64,000 nt of DNA from NCBI GenBank assembly GCA_030696345.1, contig JAUYSK010000028.1, forward strand, positions 1 to 64,000. Reading direction: 5' to 3'. Of this stretch, positions 19,053 through 29,699 are shown piece by piece; positions within the stretch are counted from its first letter, which is position 1; each line of letters starts with the position of its first letter. Source of the stretch: Azonexus sp. (GTDB taxonomy: Bacteria > Pseudomonadota > Gammaproteobacteria > Burkholderiales > Rhodocyclaceae). The notes under the pieces are model-generated. The model did no database searches, had not been told where the DNA came from, and worked only from the letters and a program-made list of their open reading frames with translations. The position numbers and the translations under genes are program-made.

Positions 19053-19409
19053 ATGAAAGTCTCGCTGCGCCTCCTGATTGTCCTTTGGCTGGCAATCGGA
19101 AGCGCTTTCGGGTTTTCCGGTAACGATGCTGCGGTCGACTGGGTTTTAGCGGCAGATTTGCCCCGCGAAGCGCGCCAGACGCTTGCGCTAATCAAGGATG
19201 GCGGCCCGTTCCCGTACGACCGGGACGGCATTGTTTTCGGCAATTACGAAAAGCGCCTGCCGCTCCGCTCACGAGGTTATTACCGCGAATATACGGTAAA
19301 GAGCCCATGGCGCCGTGATCGCGGGCCACGCCGCATCGTCACCGGTCGCGAAGATGAGTTCTACTACACTGACGACCATTACCGATCGTTCCGACGCATT
19401 CGGCAATAG
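19053..19409 (+). CDS. Secreted guanyl-specific ribonuclease (RNase Sa/barnase family)
   Basis: Microbial N1/T1-type RNase that cleaves RNA after guanosine. A signal peptide covers residues 1-20, and the mature part of about 95 residues resembles Streptomyces RNase Sa over its whole length, including DGPFPY-like (49-55), GYYREYTV (75-82) and YYTDDHY (104-110). All catalytic residues align: E79 (general base), R90, R94 and H109 (general acid). It lies 6 bases after aspS. The next gene encodes a barstar, its presumed inhibitor. Possible roles are nutrient RNA breakdown or attack on competitors. No secretion-system adaptor or toxin-delivery domain is present. Confidence 0.92.
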   Translation: MKVSLRLLIVLWLAIGSAFGFSGNDAAVDWVLAADLPREARQTLALIKDGGPFPYDRDGIVFGNYEKRLPLRSRGYYREYTVKSPWRRDRGPRRIVTGREDEFYYTDDHYRSFRRIRQ

Positions 19410-19420
19410 GAGCTTCGGGC

Positions 19421-19849
19421 ATGAACGACAAACTCCTCAAAGACGCCGACAAATCCGGCATCTATCATCTGCCACCCGCCCGGCGCAGCTCGGTCGTCAA
19501 GGCGGCCAGCAAACTAAAGCTGACTGTACTGGTGGCCGACATTACCACCTGTAAAACAGCTACCGACGCTTTTCAGGAACTCGGCAATGCCCTGCATTTT
19601 CCGATCTGGTTTGGCGCCAATTTTGATGCCCTCTACGATTGCCTGACCGACCCTGACTGGCAACCGGGCAAAGGCCATGTCGTTCTGATCGACGGCATTG
19701 AACACCTTAGGCAAGCCGAACCAGAGGATTTCGCAACACTGATTGAGGTTTTCCAGGCAGCCTCGGAAGCTCGCCGCGCGACCGGCAGCCCATTCTGGAT
19801 ACTGCTTGACACACCGGCTCGGGGAGTCGCCGCCCTGCCCGAGGCATGA
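19421..19849 (+). CDS. Barstar-type ribonuclease inhibitor
   Basis: Cytoplasmic inhibitor that should protect the cell from the RNase encoded 11 bases upstream. The barstar domain occupies about residues 32-130. D69 and D73 in FGANFDALYDCLTD match barstar D35 and D39, which plug the barnase active site. The protein has 142 residues against 89 in Bacillus; the extra length is an N-terminal 30 residues (basic, unlike barstar) and a C-terminal tail. Its stop overlaps nudB in an ATGA. Confidence 0.92.
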   Translation: MNDKLLKDADKSGIYHLPPARRSSVVKAASKLKLTVLVADITTCKTATDAFQELGNALHFPIWFGANFDALYDCLTDPDWQPGKGHVVLIDGIEHLRQAEPEDFATLIEVFQAASEARRATGSPFWILLDTPARGVAALPEA

Positions 19850-20292
19850 GCAGCTACAAACAACCTGTTTCGGTACTTGTTATCATCTACACCCCGGCGC
19901 TCGACATACTGCTGCTTGAGCGTGCCGCTCATCCCGGTTTCTGGCAATCCGTCACCGGCAGCCGCGAAGGCAATGAGCAATTAGTCGACACCGCGCGACG
20001 TGAGGTCGGAGAGGAAACCGGCATCGACACCAATCTTTACCAGCTAGACGACTGGCAGATCACCAATACCTTTGAAATCTTCGCCGAATGGCGGCACCGT
20101 TATGCGCCTAGCGTCACGCATAACGACGAGCACGTTTTTGGCCTGCAAGTGCCGTATCGCCTCGACATCACACCCGCCCCCGGCGAACATCGCGACTGGA
20201 CCTGGATGCCTTGGCAAACCGCAGCAGAGCGCTGCTTTTCGTGGAGCAACCGCGACGCCATCCTGATGCTGCCCGCCCGCATCAGCACCTGA
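19846..20292 (+). CDS. nudB: Dihydroneopterin triphosphate diphosphatase
   Basis: Nudix enzyme that removes pyrophosphate from dihydroneopterin triphosphate in folate synthesis. The Nudix box is at about 38-60 (GSREGNE then RREVGEETGI). The N-terminal YKQPVSVLVIIYT and HNDEHVFGLQVP are typical of NudB. Length 148 is normal. It overlaps the barstar stop by 4 bases, although aspS-nudB neighbourhood is itself conserved, so the RNase/barstar pair looks like an insertion between aspS and nudB. Confidence 0.93.
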   Translation: MSSYKQPVSVLVIIYTPALDILLLERAAHPGFWQSVTGSREGNEQLVDTARREVGEETGIDTNLYQLDDWQITNTFEIFAEWRHRYAPSVTHNDEHVFGLQVPYRLDITPAPGEHRDWTWMPWQTAAERCFSWSNRDAILMLPARIST

Positions 20293-20303
20293 ACGTCAAA
20301 TAG

Positions 20304-21262
<959 letters not shown>

Positions 21263-21263
<1 letters not shown>

Positions 21264-21907
21264 TGACTTCCCGGAGTCGCGTTTGGTTGTTCGATCTCGA
21301 CAACACCCTCCACAACGCGACTCCTCACATCTTTCCCCACATCAACCTCTCGATGCGCCAATACATCGAGCGCCATCTGGGGCTCGATGAACCTGATGCC
21401 ACCCAGCTTCGACAGGACTACTGGATACGCTACGGGGCAACGCTGCTGGGCCTGATGCGCCATCATGACATCGACCCCAATCACTTCCTTCGTGAGACCC
21501 ACCAGTTCCCTGAGCTCAAGCACATGGTGGTCTTCAAGAAGGCAACGCTGCATGCCCTGCGCCGCCTGCCCGGCAGGAAAATCATCTTCTCGAATGCGCC
21601 GCGTCACTACACCGAAGCGATTCTTGAACTAACCGGACTCGGCAGCTGCTTTTCGGCTGTCTATTCAGTTGAAAACGTTCGCTTTCAACCCAAGCCGATG
21701 TTAGCCGGCTTCCGCACCCTGCTCCGCGCCGAGCACCTTGATCCAAAGCGCTGCGTCATGGTCGAAGACAGCTTGCCCAATCTAGTTGCCGCCAAAAAAC
21801 TCGGCATGAAAACCGTGTGGGTGAGCACTGGCTTACGGCAATCACCTTTTGTCGACGTCAAAATCAGGTCCGTTCTCGAGTTACCTGAACGCTGCGGTCG
21901 ACTATAA
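21263..21907 (+). CDS. HAD-family pyrimidine 5'-nucleotidase
   Basis: HAD phosphatase of the yeast SDT1/PHM8 type, acting on pyrimidine or other nucleoside monophosphates. The nucleophile motif DLDNTLH has D11 and D13, motif II is in FSNAPRHY, and motif III/IV in MVEDSLPNLVAAKKLGMKTVW. Length 214 fits. Its ATG overlaps the argB stop (TGATG), a frequent argB neighbour in betaproteobacteria. The physiological substrate is inferred from family only. Confidence 0.9.
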
Positions 21908-21943
21908 TTTTGAGGCAAAAATCAAAATAGGGGAGGGACAACC

Positions 21944-22552
21944 ATGGCGACAAAACCAGGCGAACGCCGCCTGCAAATACTGCAAACCTTGGCCAGCATG
22001 CTGGAAACGCCAAAAGGGGAAAAGATCACCACAGCCGCGTTAGCGGCCAAGCTTGACTGTTCCGAAGCGGCGCTCTACCGCCATTTCGCCAGCAAGGCGC
22101 AGATGTTCGAGGGCCTGATCGAATTCATCGAACAAAGCCTGTTTGGCGTCATCAACCAGATCACCTCCGAGGAAACTCAAGGGTTCAAGCAGGTCGAACA
22201 AATCATTGGCCTGTTGCTGCGCTTTGCCCAGAAAAACCGCGGCATGACTCGCGTGCTGATTGGCGATGCGCTGGTCAATGAACACGAACGCCTGCAACTT
22301 CGCATCAACGCCCTGCTCGACAAGATCGAAGCGGCGTTGAAGCAGGCGCTGCGGATCGCCGCAACGCAGGAAAACCTAAAACCCGATGCCGATTTCGGTG
22401 CGCTCGCCAACCTGCTTCGCTGCTATGCCGTTGGCCGTTGGGAGCAATACGCCCGCAGTGGCTTCAGCCGCGAACCACTGACCCAATGGCCGCAGCAGTG
22501 GCCGATGCTCTACTTCGCCTGCCTGTCGCAATCTGGCGCGCCGGGCGCCTGA
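21944..22552 (+). CDS. slmA: Nucleoid occlusion factor SlmA (TetR family)
   Basis: TetR-fold DNA-binding protein that, bound at chromosomal SBS sites, stops FtsZ ring assembly over the nucleoid. The helix-turn-helix is at about 30-58 (TTAALAAKLDCSEAALYRHF), matching SlmA closely. The 202 residues fit. Also typical are FAQKNRGMTRVLIGDALVNE in the dimer/FtsZ part and the C-terminal WPQQWPML. A GGGAGG box precedes the ATG. It follows the nucleotidase by 36 bases. Confidence 0.94.
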   Translation: MATKPGERRLQILQTLASMLETPKGEKITTAALAAKLDCSEAALYRHFASKAQMFEGLIEFIEQSLFGVINQITSEETQGFKQVEQIIGLLLRFAQKNRGMTRVLIGDALVNEHERLQLRINALLDKIEAALKQALRIAATQENLKPDADFGALANLLRCYAVGRWEQYARSGFSREPLTQWPQQWPMLYFACLSQSGAPGA

Positions 22553-22558
22553 AAGACC

Positions 22559-22580
22559 AAGGGCGGCCGGGGCCGCCCTT
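22559..22580. terminator. GC hairpin between slmA and hemB
   Basis: A perfect 10-bp inverted repeat (AAGGGCGGCC/GGCCGCCCTT, 2-base loop) lies between the convergent slmA and hemB stops. Neither side has a good T run, so it is either an imperfect bidirectional terminator or an mRNA 3' stabiliser. Confidence 0.55.
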
Positions 22581-22600
22581 GCTGCTTGCAAAAAACCGAA

Positions 22601-23605
<1,005 letters not shown>

Positions 23606-23733
23606 TCAACCTCAAATATTTCGATAGAAAATTTTCACCCCGCTCGGAACTTTTCGTAAAGGCCTACGTCAGAGTCAGCAGATGGCACGCGCTGTCTCCC
23701 GCTTCACCTCCCTGAGCGGGTGCCTTGACCACG

Positions 23734-24396
23734 TTAAGGCATTTTGGCCCCCGGACCCCCCTTATCCGGGGGCCCTTTGTTTTGTTTGACCTTGATTTCA
23801 ATATCCAGCCAGCCAGCCAACACGCCCTCGGCCTCTTCGACCCCGGCCTTCTTCAGACTGGAGAAAAGCTGTACGGAATAGAGGGCAGCGTCACCCCAGG
23901 TCGACAGTTCCGCTTTGACCGAACGCAGCGCCTTGGTCTGATCCTGACGACTCAGCTTGTCGGCTTTCGAGAGCAGGATATGGATTGGCCGCCCAGTCGG
24001 TCGGAACCAGTCGATCAGTTTCAAATCCAGATCGGTCATCGGCCGGCGAATATCCATGATAACGACCAGGCCAGCCAATTGGTCACGCCGGCTCAAATAG
24101 GGACCGATCAGCCCCTCCCACTGCGAGCGAATCGCTTCAGGCGCCTTGGCATAGCCATAACCAGGCAGGTCGACAAAGTATTTGCCTTCACTCAGCGTGA
24201 AGTAATTCAGGTGCTGCGTCCGTCCAGGCGTCTTGCTGACATAAGCAAGGCGGACACGACCAGCAAGGGTATTGATTGCAGAAGATTTCCCGGCATTTGA
24301 ACGCCCGGCGAAAGCAACTTCGCGGACTGAATCCTGAGGTAAATCACGGAGATTGGCGACGGTCGTTAGAAAAACCGCCTGCTGGAACAGAGGCAT
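23734..24396 (-). CDS. engB: Ribosome biogenesis GTPase EngB (YihA/YsxC)
   Basis: Essential GTPase in late 50S assembly. The 220 residues carry G1 GRSNAGKS (31-38), G3 DLPGYG and G4 SKAD. I start at 24396 (MPLFQQAVF); the frame remains open upstream through the divergent cytochrome gene, but that part is not conserved-looking. The C-terminal tail after VKQNK is Gly/Pro-rich and is encoded by a GC-rich inverted repeat (see 23746-23788), so the last 10 or so residues may be a read-through extension. Confidence 0.94.
   Translation of the reverse strand: MPLFQQAVFLTTVANLRDLPQDSVREVAFAGRSNAGKSSAINTLAGRVRLAYVSKTPGRTQHLNYFTLSEGKYFVDLPGYGYAKAPEAIRSQWEGLIGPYLSRRDQLAGLVVIMDIRRPMTDLDLKLIDWFRPTGRPIHILLSKADKLSRQDQTKALRSVKAELSTWGDAALYSVQLFSSLKKAGVEEAEGVLAGWLDIEIKVKQNKGPPDKGGPGAKMP
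23746..23788 (+). terminator. Terminator-like hairpin within the engB 3' end
   Basis: A perfect 10-bp stem GGCCCCCGGA/TCCGGGGGCC with a 9-base loop is followed on the plus strand by CTTTGTTTTGTTTG. It lies inside the last codons of engB (minus), where the same strand lacks a T run. It would stop plus-strand (antisense) transcription. Confidence 0.5.
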
Positions 24397-24504
24397 AAAA
24401 AACTCGGAAGACCCGCCAAGGGGGCGGAGAACTAATATAGAATAACAGGTTTGTAACTTCCGTTCCGGCCAAAGCGCCCACAAACGCGTACAAGGAGCTC
24501 GTAA

Positions 24505-25140
24505 ATGATTCGCACCGCGGCAATGGCAATTTTTCTTGCCACCAGTTTCATCGCTCATGCATCTGAAGAAGCAAAGGGCAAGGCCGATCCTGCCAAGGGA
24601 AAAGTCACTGCTGAAACCATCTGTGTCGCCTGCCATGGCGCCGACGGGAACAGCCCGACCTCCGCCAATCCCAACCTGGCGGGGCAGGTCGAAGAATATA
24701 CCTACAAGCAGTTGACCAATTTCAAAGCTGCAGGCGACAAGCCTGCCGCACGTAACAATCCGATCATGGCTGGTATGGTTGCCGCACTTTCCGACGATGA
24801 CATGAAGAACGTCGCCGCCTGGTTTGCCCGCCAGAAGCAGACCCCGGCCGCCGCCAAGGATCAAGCCAAGGTTGCAATGGGCCAGAAGCTGTGGCGCCAA
24901 GGTGATTTCAAGAAGGGCGTTCCGGCCTGCGCCGGCTGTCATGGCCCGACTGGTGCAGGTTTGCCGGCGCAGTATCCACGCCTGGCTGGTCAGTTCCCGG
25001 AATACACCGAACTACAGCTAAAATCTTTCCGTGCTGGCGAACGTGCCAATGACCCTGCAAAAATGATGCGTGACATCGCCGGCAAGCTTTCCGATGTCGA
25101 AATTGCAGCGGTTGCGGAATACGCCGCCGGTTTGCGCTAA
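24505..25140 (+). CDS. Dihaem cytochrome c4
   Basis: Periplasmic or membrane-attached electron carrier, typically donating to cbb3-type oxidases. A signal peptide (1-19) precedes two cytochrome c domains with haem sites CVACH (C40, C43, H44) and CAGCH (C142, C145, H146). The methionine ligands probably lie in NNPIMAGMV (near 88-91) and KMMRDIAG. The 211 residues fit cytochrome c4. It is divergent from engB, has AAGGAGC as ribosome site, and its own terminator. Confidence 0.95.
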   Translation: MIRTAAMAIFLATSFIAHASEEAKGKADPAKGKVTAETICVACHGADGNSPTSANPNLAGQVEEYTYKQLTNFKAAGDKPAARNNPIMAGMVAALSDDDMKNVAAWFARQKQTPAAAKDQAKVAMGQKLWRQGDFKKGVPACAGCHGPTGAGLPAQYPRLAGQFPEYTELQLKSFRAGERANDPAKMMRDIAGKLSDVEIAAVAEYAAGLR

Positions 25141-25157
25141 TCAGCCACACACATATA

Positions 25158-25188
25158 AAGGCAGCTTCGGCTGCCTTTTTTGTTTTTC
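25158..25188 (+). terminator. Intrinsic terminator after cytochrome c4
   Basis: 8-bp stem AAGGCAGC/GCTGCCTT closed by a stable TTCG tetraloop, then TTTTGTTTTT. It begins 18 bases after the stop codon. Confidence 0.93.
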
Positions 25189-25265
25189 TCGCTACTTGGC
25201 AAGCCCCGGCTCCGGGGGATAGACTGCCCGAACAACAAGCTCACCCCCGATAGAGGAGACTCCCA

Positions 25266-25700
25266 ATGAAGACGCTCAAACAATTACTTTCAAACAAGAT
25301 GAACCGCCCGCTCGCCGTCGTTGCCCCCAGTGACTCAGTATTCCATGCCCTGACCGTCATGGCCCAGCATGATGTTGGCGCATTGCTGGTTCTCGATGGC
25401 GAACAACTGGTCGGGATTTTTTCCGAGCGTGACTACGCGCGCAAGATCATGCTGCATGGCAAAAGCTCAAAGGAAACACTGGTCAGGGAAATCATGAGTG
25501 ATCGTGTGGCTTACGTAACCCCCAGTTGCACGCTGGACGAGTGCATGGCGCTGATGACGGAAAAGCATTTCCGCCACCTGCCGGTACTGACCGAGGAGGG
25601 TAGCGTTGTCGGCATGATTTCGATTGGTGACTTGGTCAAGGAAACCATCAGCAGTCAGCAGTTCATGATTGCTGAACTGGAACGTTACATCGCTGGCTGA
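25266..25700 (+). CDS. Tandem CBS-domain protein
   Basis: A 144-residue protein made of two CBS domains (about 10-65 and 75-135), which bind adenine nucleotides as energy or ligand sensors. SERDYARKIMLHGKSS (about 56-71) is typical of stand-alone bacterial CBS pairs. There is no fused effector domain, so it must act through a partner. AGAGGAG precedes the ATG. The HDOD gene starts 1 base after its stop, implying joint expression. Confidence 0.9.
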   Translation: MKTLKQLLSNKMNRPLAVVAPSDSVFHALTVMAQHDVGALLVLDGEQLVGIFSERDYARKIMLHGKSSKETLVREIMSDRVAYVTPSCTLDECMALMTEKHFRHLPVLTEEGSVVGMISIGDLVKETISSQQFMIAELERYIAG

Positions 25701-25701
25701 G

Positions 25702-26547
25702 ATGGCCACTATCGACCCTCGCACTCATTTCCGCATCCTGGAAGACATCGCTCGCGATCTCTCGGGCGACGTCAATTTCCCAATTTGCATGGACGCGGCG
25801 ATTCTGGTTCGCAACACCCTGAAGGATCCGCTCGCTAATCTGGAGCGCGTCGTTCAGGTGGTTGGAATTGAGCCACTGATTTCCAGCAAATTGCTTCGCT
25901 TGGCCAATTCGGTCATCTACAACCCATCCGGCAAGTCGATAACCGATCTCGCCACTGCCATTGGCCGACTCGGTTTTGAGGCCGTCCGCACAATTTCGCT
26001 GGCCGTAGCGATGGACCAGATGCTGAAATCGCGCAATCTGGTGAGCTATGACGATATCGCCAAAAAAGCCTGGGAGCACTCGATTCAGGTTGCTGCCATC
26101 GCCCGGGTTCTGGCCAGACGGCTAGGCCGGATCAATCCCGACGATGCCATGCTGGCCGGCATGGTGCACGACATCGGCATTTTTTACCTGCTTTACCGGG
26201 CCGCCGAATATCAGGAATACCGTGACAACGAACCGGCCATGCTTGAGCTGCTCAAAGGATGGCACGAAAGCATAGGCGAAAGCCTGCTCCACATTCTCGG
26301 CTTACCTGATCACATCACCGACGCCGTTCGCGACCACGATCAGTTGCACAACATTGAAACGCCCTGCACCGTTCGCGATGTCCTTTATTTTGCCAATCTC
26401 CTTGCCGCTCATGGTGAAGAATGGCTTCCTGCCGATGCCGACTCGATCGCCGTCGAACTGATGCGTGCCGACCGGGAGCGCTACGTCGACATCGTCAAGG
26501 AAGCCGAAGACGATATCGCCGAACTGCGGGCCTCTCTATCCGCCTGA
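25702..26547 (+). CDS. HDOD domain signalling protein
   Basis: A 281-residue protein with one HDOD domain (about 20-220), a non-enzymatic or weakly enzymatic relative of HD phosphohydrolases found in signalling and c-di-GMP-linked systems. An HD pair is still visible in AGMVHDIGIFYLL, but the full metal site is not evident. I start at the ATG at 25702, directly after the CBS gene stop. It may read the state sensed by the CBS protein. Function unproven. Confidence 0.85.
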   Translation: MATIDPRTHFRILEDIARDLSGDVNFPICMDAAILVRNTLKDPLANLERVVQVVGIEPLISSKLLRLANSVIYNPSGKSITDLATAIGRLGFEAVRTISLAVAMDQMLKSRNLVSYDDIAKKAWEHSIQVAAIARVLARRLGRINPDDAMLAGMVHDIGIFYLLYRAAEYQEYRDNEPAMLELLKGWHESIGESLLHILGLPDHITDAVRDHDQLHNIETPCTVRDVLYFANLLAAHGEEWLPADADSIAVELMRADRERYVDIVKEAEDDIAELRASLSA

Positions 26548-26587
26548 CTGCCGAACCCAAGAGCGCCTTTGCGGTCGAATCGTTGGC

Positions 26588-27280
26588 ATGCCTACGCAGA
26601 TAACATTCCAGCAAATGAAACAGCAAACCGACCATCCTCAGATCGCCCGTATCAAGGTCGTCCTCTTCCTGATCTGCCTACTTCCCGTTGGCCGTTTGTT
26701 TTGGGCCGCGTGGACCAATGATTTCGGCCCGGAGCCGGTCGAATTCGTCCAGCGCTGGACGGGTATATGGACGTTCAATCTGTTGCTGATCACTCTCTGC
26801 ATCTCACCGCTGCGCGCCATGACGCAAATGCACTGGCTGCTGCGGTTGCGGCGCATGCTCGGCCTATTCACCTTTTTCTACGCGGCATTGCACTTTCTGT
26901 CGTTTATCGGCTTTGACCATGCTTTTGAAATCAACGATATCGCCAAGGATATCTTCAAGCGACCGTTTGTCAGCGTTGGCTTTGCTGCCTTCCTGTTGCT
27001 GATTCCGTTGGCCGCTACCTCGAACCAGTGGGCCATCCGCAAGCTGGGCGGACGCAAGTGGCAGAAACTACATCGCAACATCTACCTGATCGGGATTCTT
27101 GCCGCCGTGCATTATTTCTGGCTGACCAAGGTGGCAGCCATGCTCTGGCCACTGGCCTACGCCGTTGCACTGGCAGCCCTGCTTGGCTGGCGAATACAGG
27201 AACGGCGACGCAAGGCGATCCCGGTCCCGCAATTTCAGGCCGCCAAGCCGCTGAAATTCTTCAAGCAAAAACCGGATTAA
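26588..27280 (+). CDS. msrQ: MsrQ-type haem-binding membrane subunit (YedZ family)
   Basis: A 230-residue membrane protein with about six hydrophobic segments, matching the ferric-reductase-like transmembrane family of MsrQ (YedZ), which passes quinol electrons to the periplasmic methionine sulfoxide reductase MsrP. Histidines in AALHFLSF, KLHRNIYL and AAVHYFW fit haem ligands. The ATG at 26588 is chosen; a second at 26615 is possible. The expected msrP partner is not next to it: the gene follows the HDOD gene instead. Confidence 0.86.
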   Translation: MPTQITFQQMKQQTDHPQIARIKVVLFLICLLPVGRLFWAAWTNDFGPEPVEFVQRWTGIWTFNLLLITLCISPLRAMTQMHWLLRLRRMLGLFTFFYAALHFLSFIGFDHAFEINDIAKDIFKRPFVSVGFAAFLLLIPLAATSNQWAIRKLGGRKWQKLHRNIYLIGILAAVHYFWLTKVAAMLWPLAYAVALAALLGWRIQERRRKAIPVPQFQAAKPLKFFKQKPD

Positions 27281-27298
27281 ATACCCCCGGCTTTTTTA
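27266..27298 (+). terminator. Possible terminator overlapping the msrQ stop
   Basis: AAAAACCGG pairs imperfectly with CCGGCTTTTTT across about 11 bases that contain the msrQ stop codon. The stem is short; the T run is good. Confidence 0.4.
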
Positions 27299-27313
27299 AG
27301 AGTACGACAGGCA

Positions 27314-27658
27314 TCAGCGTGCAGAAGAAGGCGTTGGCGTATTGGACTCAGTAGTCGTTGCCGTAACCCGGTTATAACGAACCACTTCGCCCGACACCGG
27401 GTGGTAATAAGCCTCCACGATGCTGCCGTCGTGATTGACGGCATAAAACTCATAGCAATTGCCGCGTGACACCTTGAGTTTGGCCAGCGCAAAGTTTTTC
27501 TCGCCGAATATTTCTTTGATTTTTGCTTCCGGCATCCACGTGGCGCGAGGCTGCTGGGTACAGACGATTTTTTCCGCTGGCGAACTGGCCTGCGCCAACA
27601 TTGAGGCCGAGACGCCGAACACAAAACCCAACAGAAACCGCAGTGCAAAGTATTTCAT
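27314..27658 (-). CDS. Secreted PepSY-like protein
   Basis: A 114-residue protein with a signal peptide (about 1-24) and a PepSY-type beta-alpha domain (about 40-95; AKIKEIFGEKNF and EAYYHPVSGEVVRY), seen in periplasmic or membrane-linked regulators and in small stand-alone proteins of unknown role. One cysteine pair is possible (in KIVCTQ and RGNCYEF). The tail is Thr/Ser/Pro-rich and unstructured. It is convergent with msrQ, whose family also handles periplasmic electron transfer; no direct link is shown. Confidence 0.78.
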   Translation of the reverse strand: MKYFALRFLLGFVFGVSASMLAQASSPAEKIVCTQQPRATWMPEAKIKEIFGEKNFALAKLKVSRGNCYEFYAVNHDGSIVEAYYHPVSGEVVRYNRVTATTTESNTPTPSSAR

Positions 27659-27733
27659 CTGATTCCCCTCTATTTCATTAGAGATGGATGGTACGCAGTC
27701 GAGATTAAGAAGTCGTTAACGACGCCTGAAAAA

Positions 27734-28612
27734 TTATTTCTGGCGCGGCAAATCGAAGCGAACGATAGCCCGGCCATCGGGCGCCTGTTTCGCTTCTGCT
27801 TTCCAGGCATGACCATAGACAATCTCGAAGGTCGCCGGCAGCTTGCCGTCGCGCCGCAGACCTTCATAAGCTAGCCTTGCGGCCTCCCATGAGCCACGAC
27901 CGGTCAGTCCGTGGCGCCGGGCCTTCATGGCGCAAGCAGAGCCTGCTGCGCGCAGCTCGGCAAACATGGCGTCAAGATCATCGTAGGTCAAAGTGATGAC
28001 TTCCATGTCCATCACCGGATCGGCAAAGCCACAGCCGACCAGCATGTCGCCGAGGTCGTGCATGTCGATGAAGCGTTGGGTGTGCGCATAGCCATCGGCA
28101 AAGGCCGTACGCAGCTCCCGCAGGGAATCCGGGCCCAATGTCGAAAACATCAGCAGCCCACCGACTTCAAGCACGCGATGCGCCTCGGCCAGCGCCGGTA
28201 GCGGATCATCAAGCCAGTGGAGAAGGAGATTGGACCAGACCAGCGCGGTGGACCGTGCTTTCAGGGGCAATTTCGCCGCGTCGGCGGCGAGACGCAGCGG
28301 GCCGGACGCCTTTCCCAATCCCAGCCAACGCTGCCAGCCTGGGCGTTGGGTCTGGCCGGTACCGAGCATTGCCGGCGAAATATCCAGGCCAATCACTTCG
28401 GCGGCCGGATAACGTTCGGCGAGACCGGGAAAACTGCCGCCCCGGCTGCAGCCAAGATCGAGAATGCGTTTCGGCTCAACCTTCACGTAATCGAGCCGCT
28501 CCTGCATGCGGCGATCTACTTCGCGGGCGAAAAAATCCGCCTCGCCATAGCTCGCTGCAGCCTTGGAGAATCGCCGACCGACCTGATGCTGGTCGACAAA
28601 ACCAGCGCTCAA
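27734..28612 (-). CDS. bioC: Malonyl-ACP O-methyltransferase BioC
   Basis: SAM-dependent enzyme that methylates malonyl-ACP to start pimelate synthesis for biotin. The SAM motif [13 protein letters not shown] is at 50-61, with LDISPAML as motif post I. The N-terminal [17 protein letters not shown] is typical of BioC. The 292 residues are longer than E. coli BioC (251), with an insertion near 85-100. Its ATG overlaps the bioB stop in ATGA, so it is translated after bioB. Confidence 0.93.
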   Translation of the reverse strand: MSAGFVDQHQVGRRFSKAAASYGEADFFAREVDRRMQERLDYVKVEPKRILDLGCSRGGSFPGLAERYPAAEVIGLDISPAMLGTGQTQRPGWQRWLGLGKASGPLRLAADAAKLPLKARSTALVWSNLLLHWLDDPLPALAEAHRVLEVGGLLMFSTLGPDSLRELRTAFADGYAHTQRFIDMHDLGDMLVGCGFADPVMDMEVITLTYDDLDAMFAELRAAGSACAMKARRHGLTGRGSWEAARLAYEGLRRDGKLPATFEIVYGHAWKAEAKQAPDGRAIVRFDLPRQK

Positions 28613-29592
28613 ACTGCCTTCACACCCAGTCGTGCGAACAGGGCATCATCGCGGTCCGCTTCGGGGTTACCGGTGGTCAACAGGTAATCGCCATAGAACA
28701 TCGAATTGGCACCGGCCAGGAAGCACAGCGCCTGCAATTCGTCACTCATTTCCTGACGGCCAGCTGAAAGACGAACCCAGGACTTCGGCATGGCAATGCG
28801 GGCAGCGGCAATGGTCCGCACGAACTCAAAGGGATCGAGCCGTTCAGTATCGGCCATCGGTGTCCCGGGAATCGGTACCAGATTGTTGATCGGCACAGAT
28901 TCTGGCGGCTGCGGCAGGTTGGCCAGCTGAACGATCAGCGCCGCACGGTTCTTGCGCGACTCGCCCATGCCGATAATGCCGCCCGAGCAGACGTTGATAC
29001 CGGCATCACGGACCTGATCCAGCGTATCGAGGCGGTCATCGTGGGTGTGGCTCTTGATCACCTGACCGTAGAATTCCTTGTCGGTATCGAGATTGTGGTT
29101 GTAGTAGTCGAGACCGGCTTCCTTGAGCTTGCCGGCCTGGCCTTCCTTGAGCATACCGAGCGTGACGCAGGTCTGCATGCCGAGCGCCTTGACCTCGCGA
29201 ACCATGTCGAGCACGCGGTCAAGATCGTTGTCCTTCGGGCCTTTCCAGGCGGCGCCCATGCAGAAGCGGGAAGCACCCTTCTCCTTGGCAGCCTTGGCGG
29301 CAGCAATCACCTGATCAAGCGGCATCAGACGTTCGCGCTCGGTATCGGTGTCGTAGCGGGCCGACTGCGAGCAATAGCTGCAATCTTCGGAACAACCACC
29401 GGTCTTGACCGAAAGCAGTGTCGAGCGTTGAATGGCGTTCGGATCGAAATTTTCGCGATGCACGCCCTGGGCGCGCCAGATAAGATCCATCAACGGCATT
29501 TGGTACAGCGCCAGCACCTCGTCCACCGTCCAGCGGCGGTCAGTTGCGGTCTGCGGAATGGAAGGAACGGCGGCGAGAGTACTAGCTTGCAT
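28609..29592 (-). CDS. bioB: Biotin synthase
   Basis: Radical-SAM enzyme that inserts sulfur into dethiobiotin. The 4Fe-4S motif CxxxCxxC is C67-C71-C74 ([12 protein letters not shown]). Further cysteines and the arginine that bind the auxiliary 2Fe-2S cluster are in the expected stretches ([31 protein letters not shown]). The 327 residues start at MQASTLAAV. It leads a bioB-bioC pair; the other bio genes are not in the window. Confidence 0.96.
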   Translation of the reverse strand: MQASTLAAVPSIPQTATDRRWTVDEVLALYQMPLMDLIWRAQGVHRENFDPNAIQRSTLLSVKTGGCSEDCSYCSQSARYDTDTERERLMPLDQVIAAAKAAKEKGASRFCMGAAWKGPKDNDLDRVLDMVREVKALGMQTCVTLGMLKEGQAGKLKEAGLDYYNHNLDTDKEFYGQVIKSHTHDDRLDTLDQVRDAGINVCSGGIIGMGESRKNRAALIVQLANLPQPPESVPINNLVPIPGTPMADTERLDPFEFVRTIAAARIAMPKSWVRLSAGRQEMSDELQALCFLAGANSMFYGDYLLTTGNPEADRDDALFARLGVKAV

Positions 29593-29699
29593 GAGAGGCC
29601 TTGCTTGAAAGAATTCGAAAGTAATCAGACGCGGCAGGTATCGAAAACCATGGAGTTTCGAGGGCATCCGGATCGGCGCCAATTTTACCTCAGGCCTCC

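Noticed and set aside
24397..24942. N-terminal extension of engB up to 24942
   Set aside because: The extension overlaps the cytochrome c4 gene on the other strand; EngB proteins begin at the MPLFQQAVF position.
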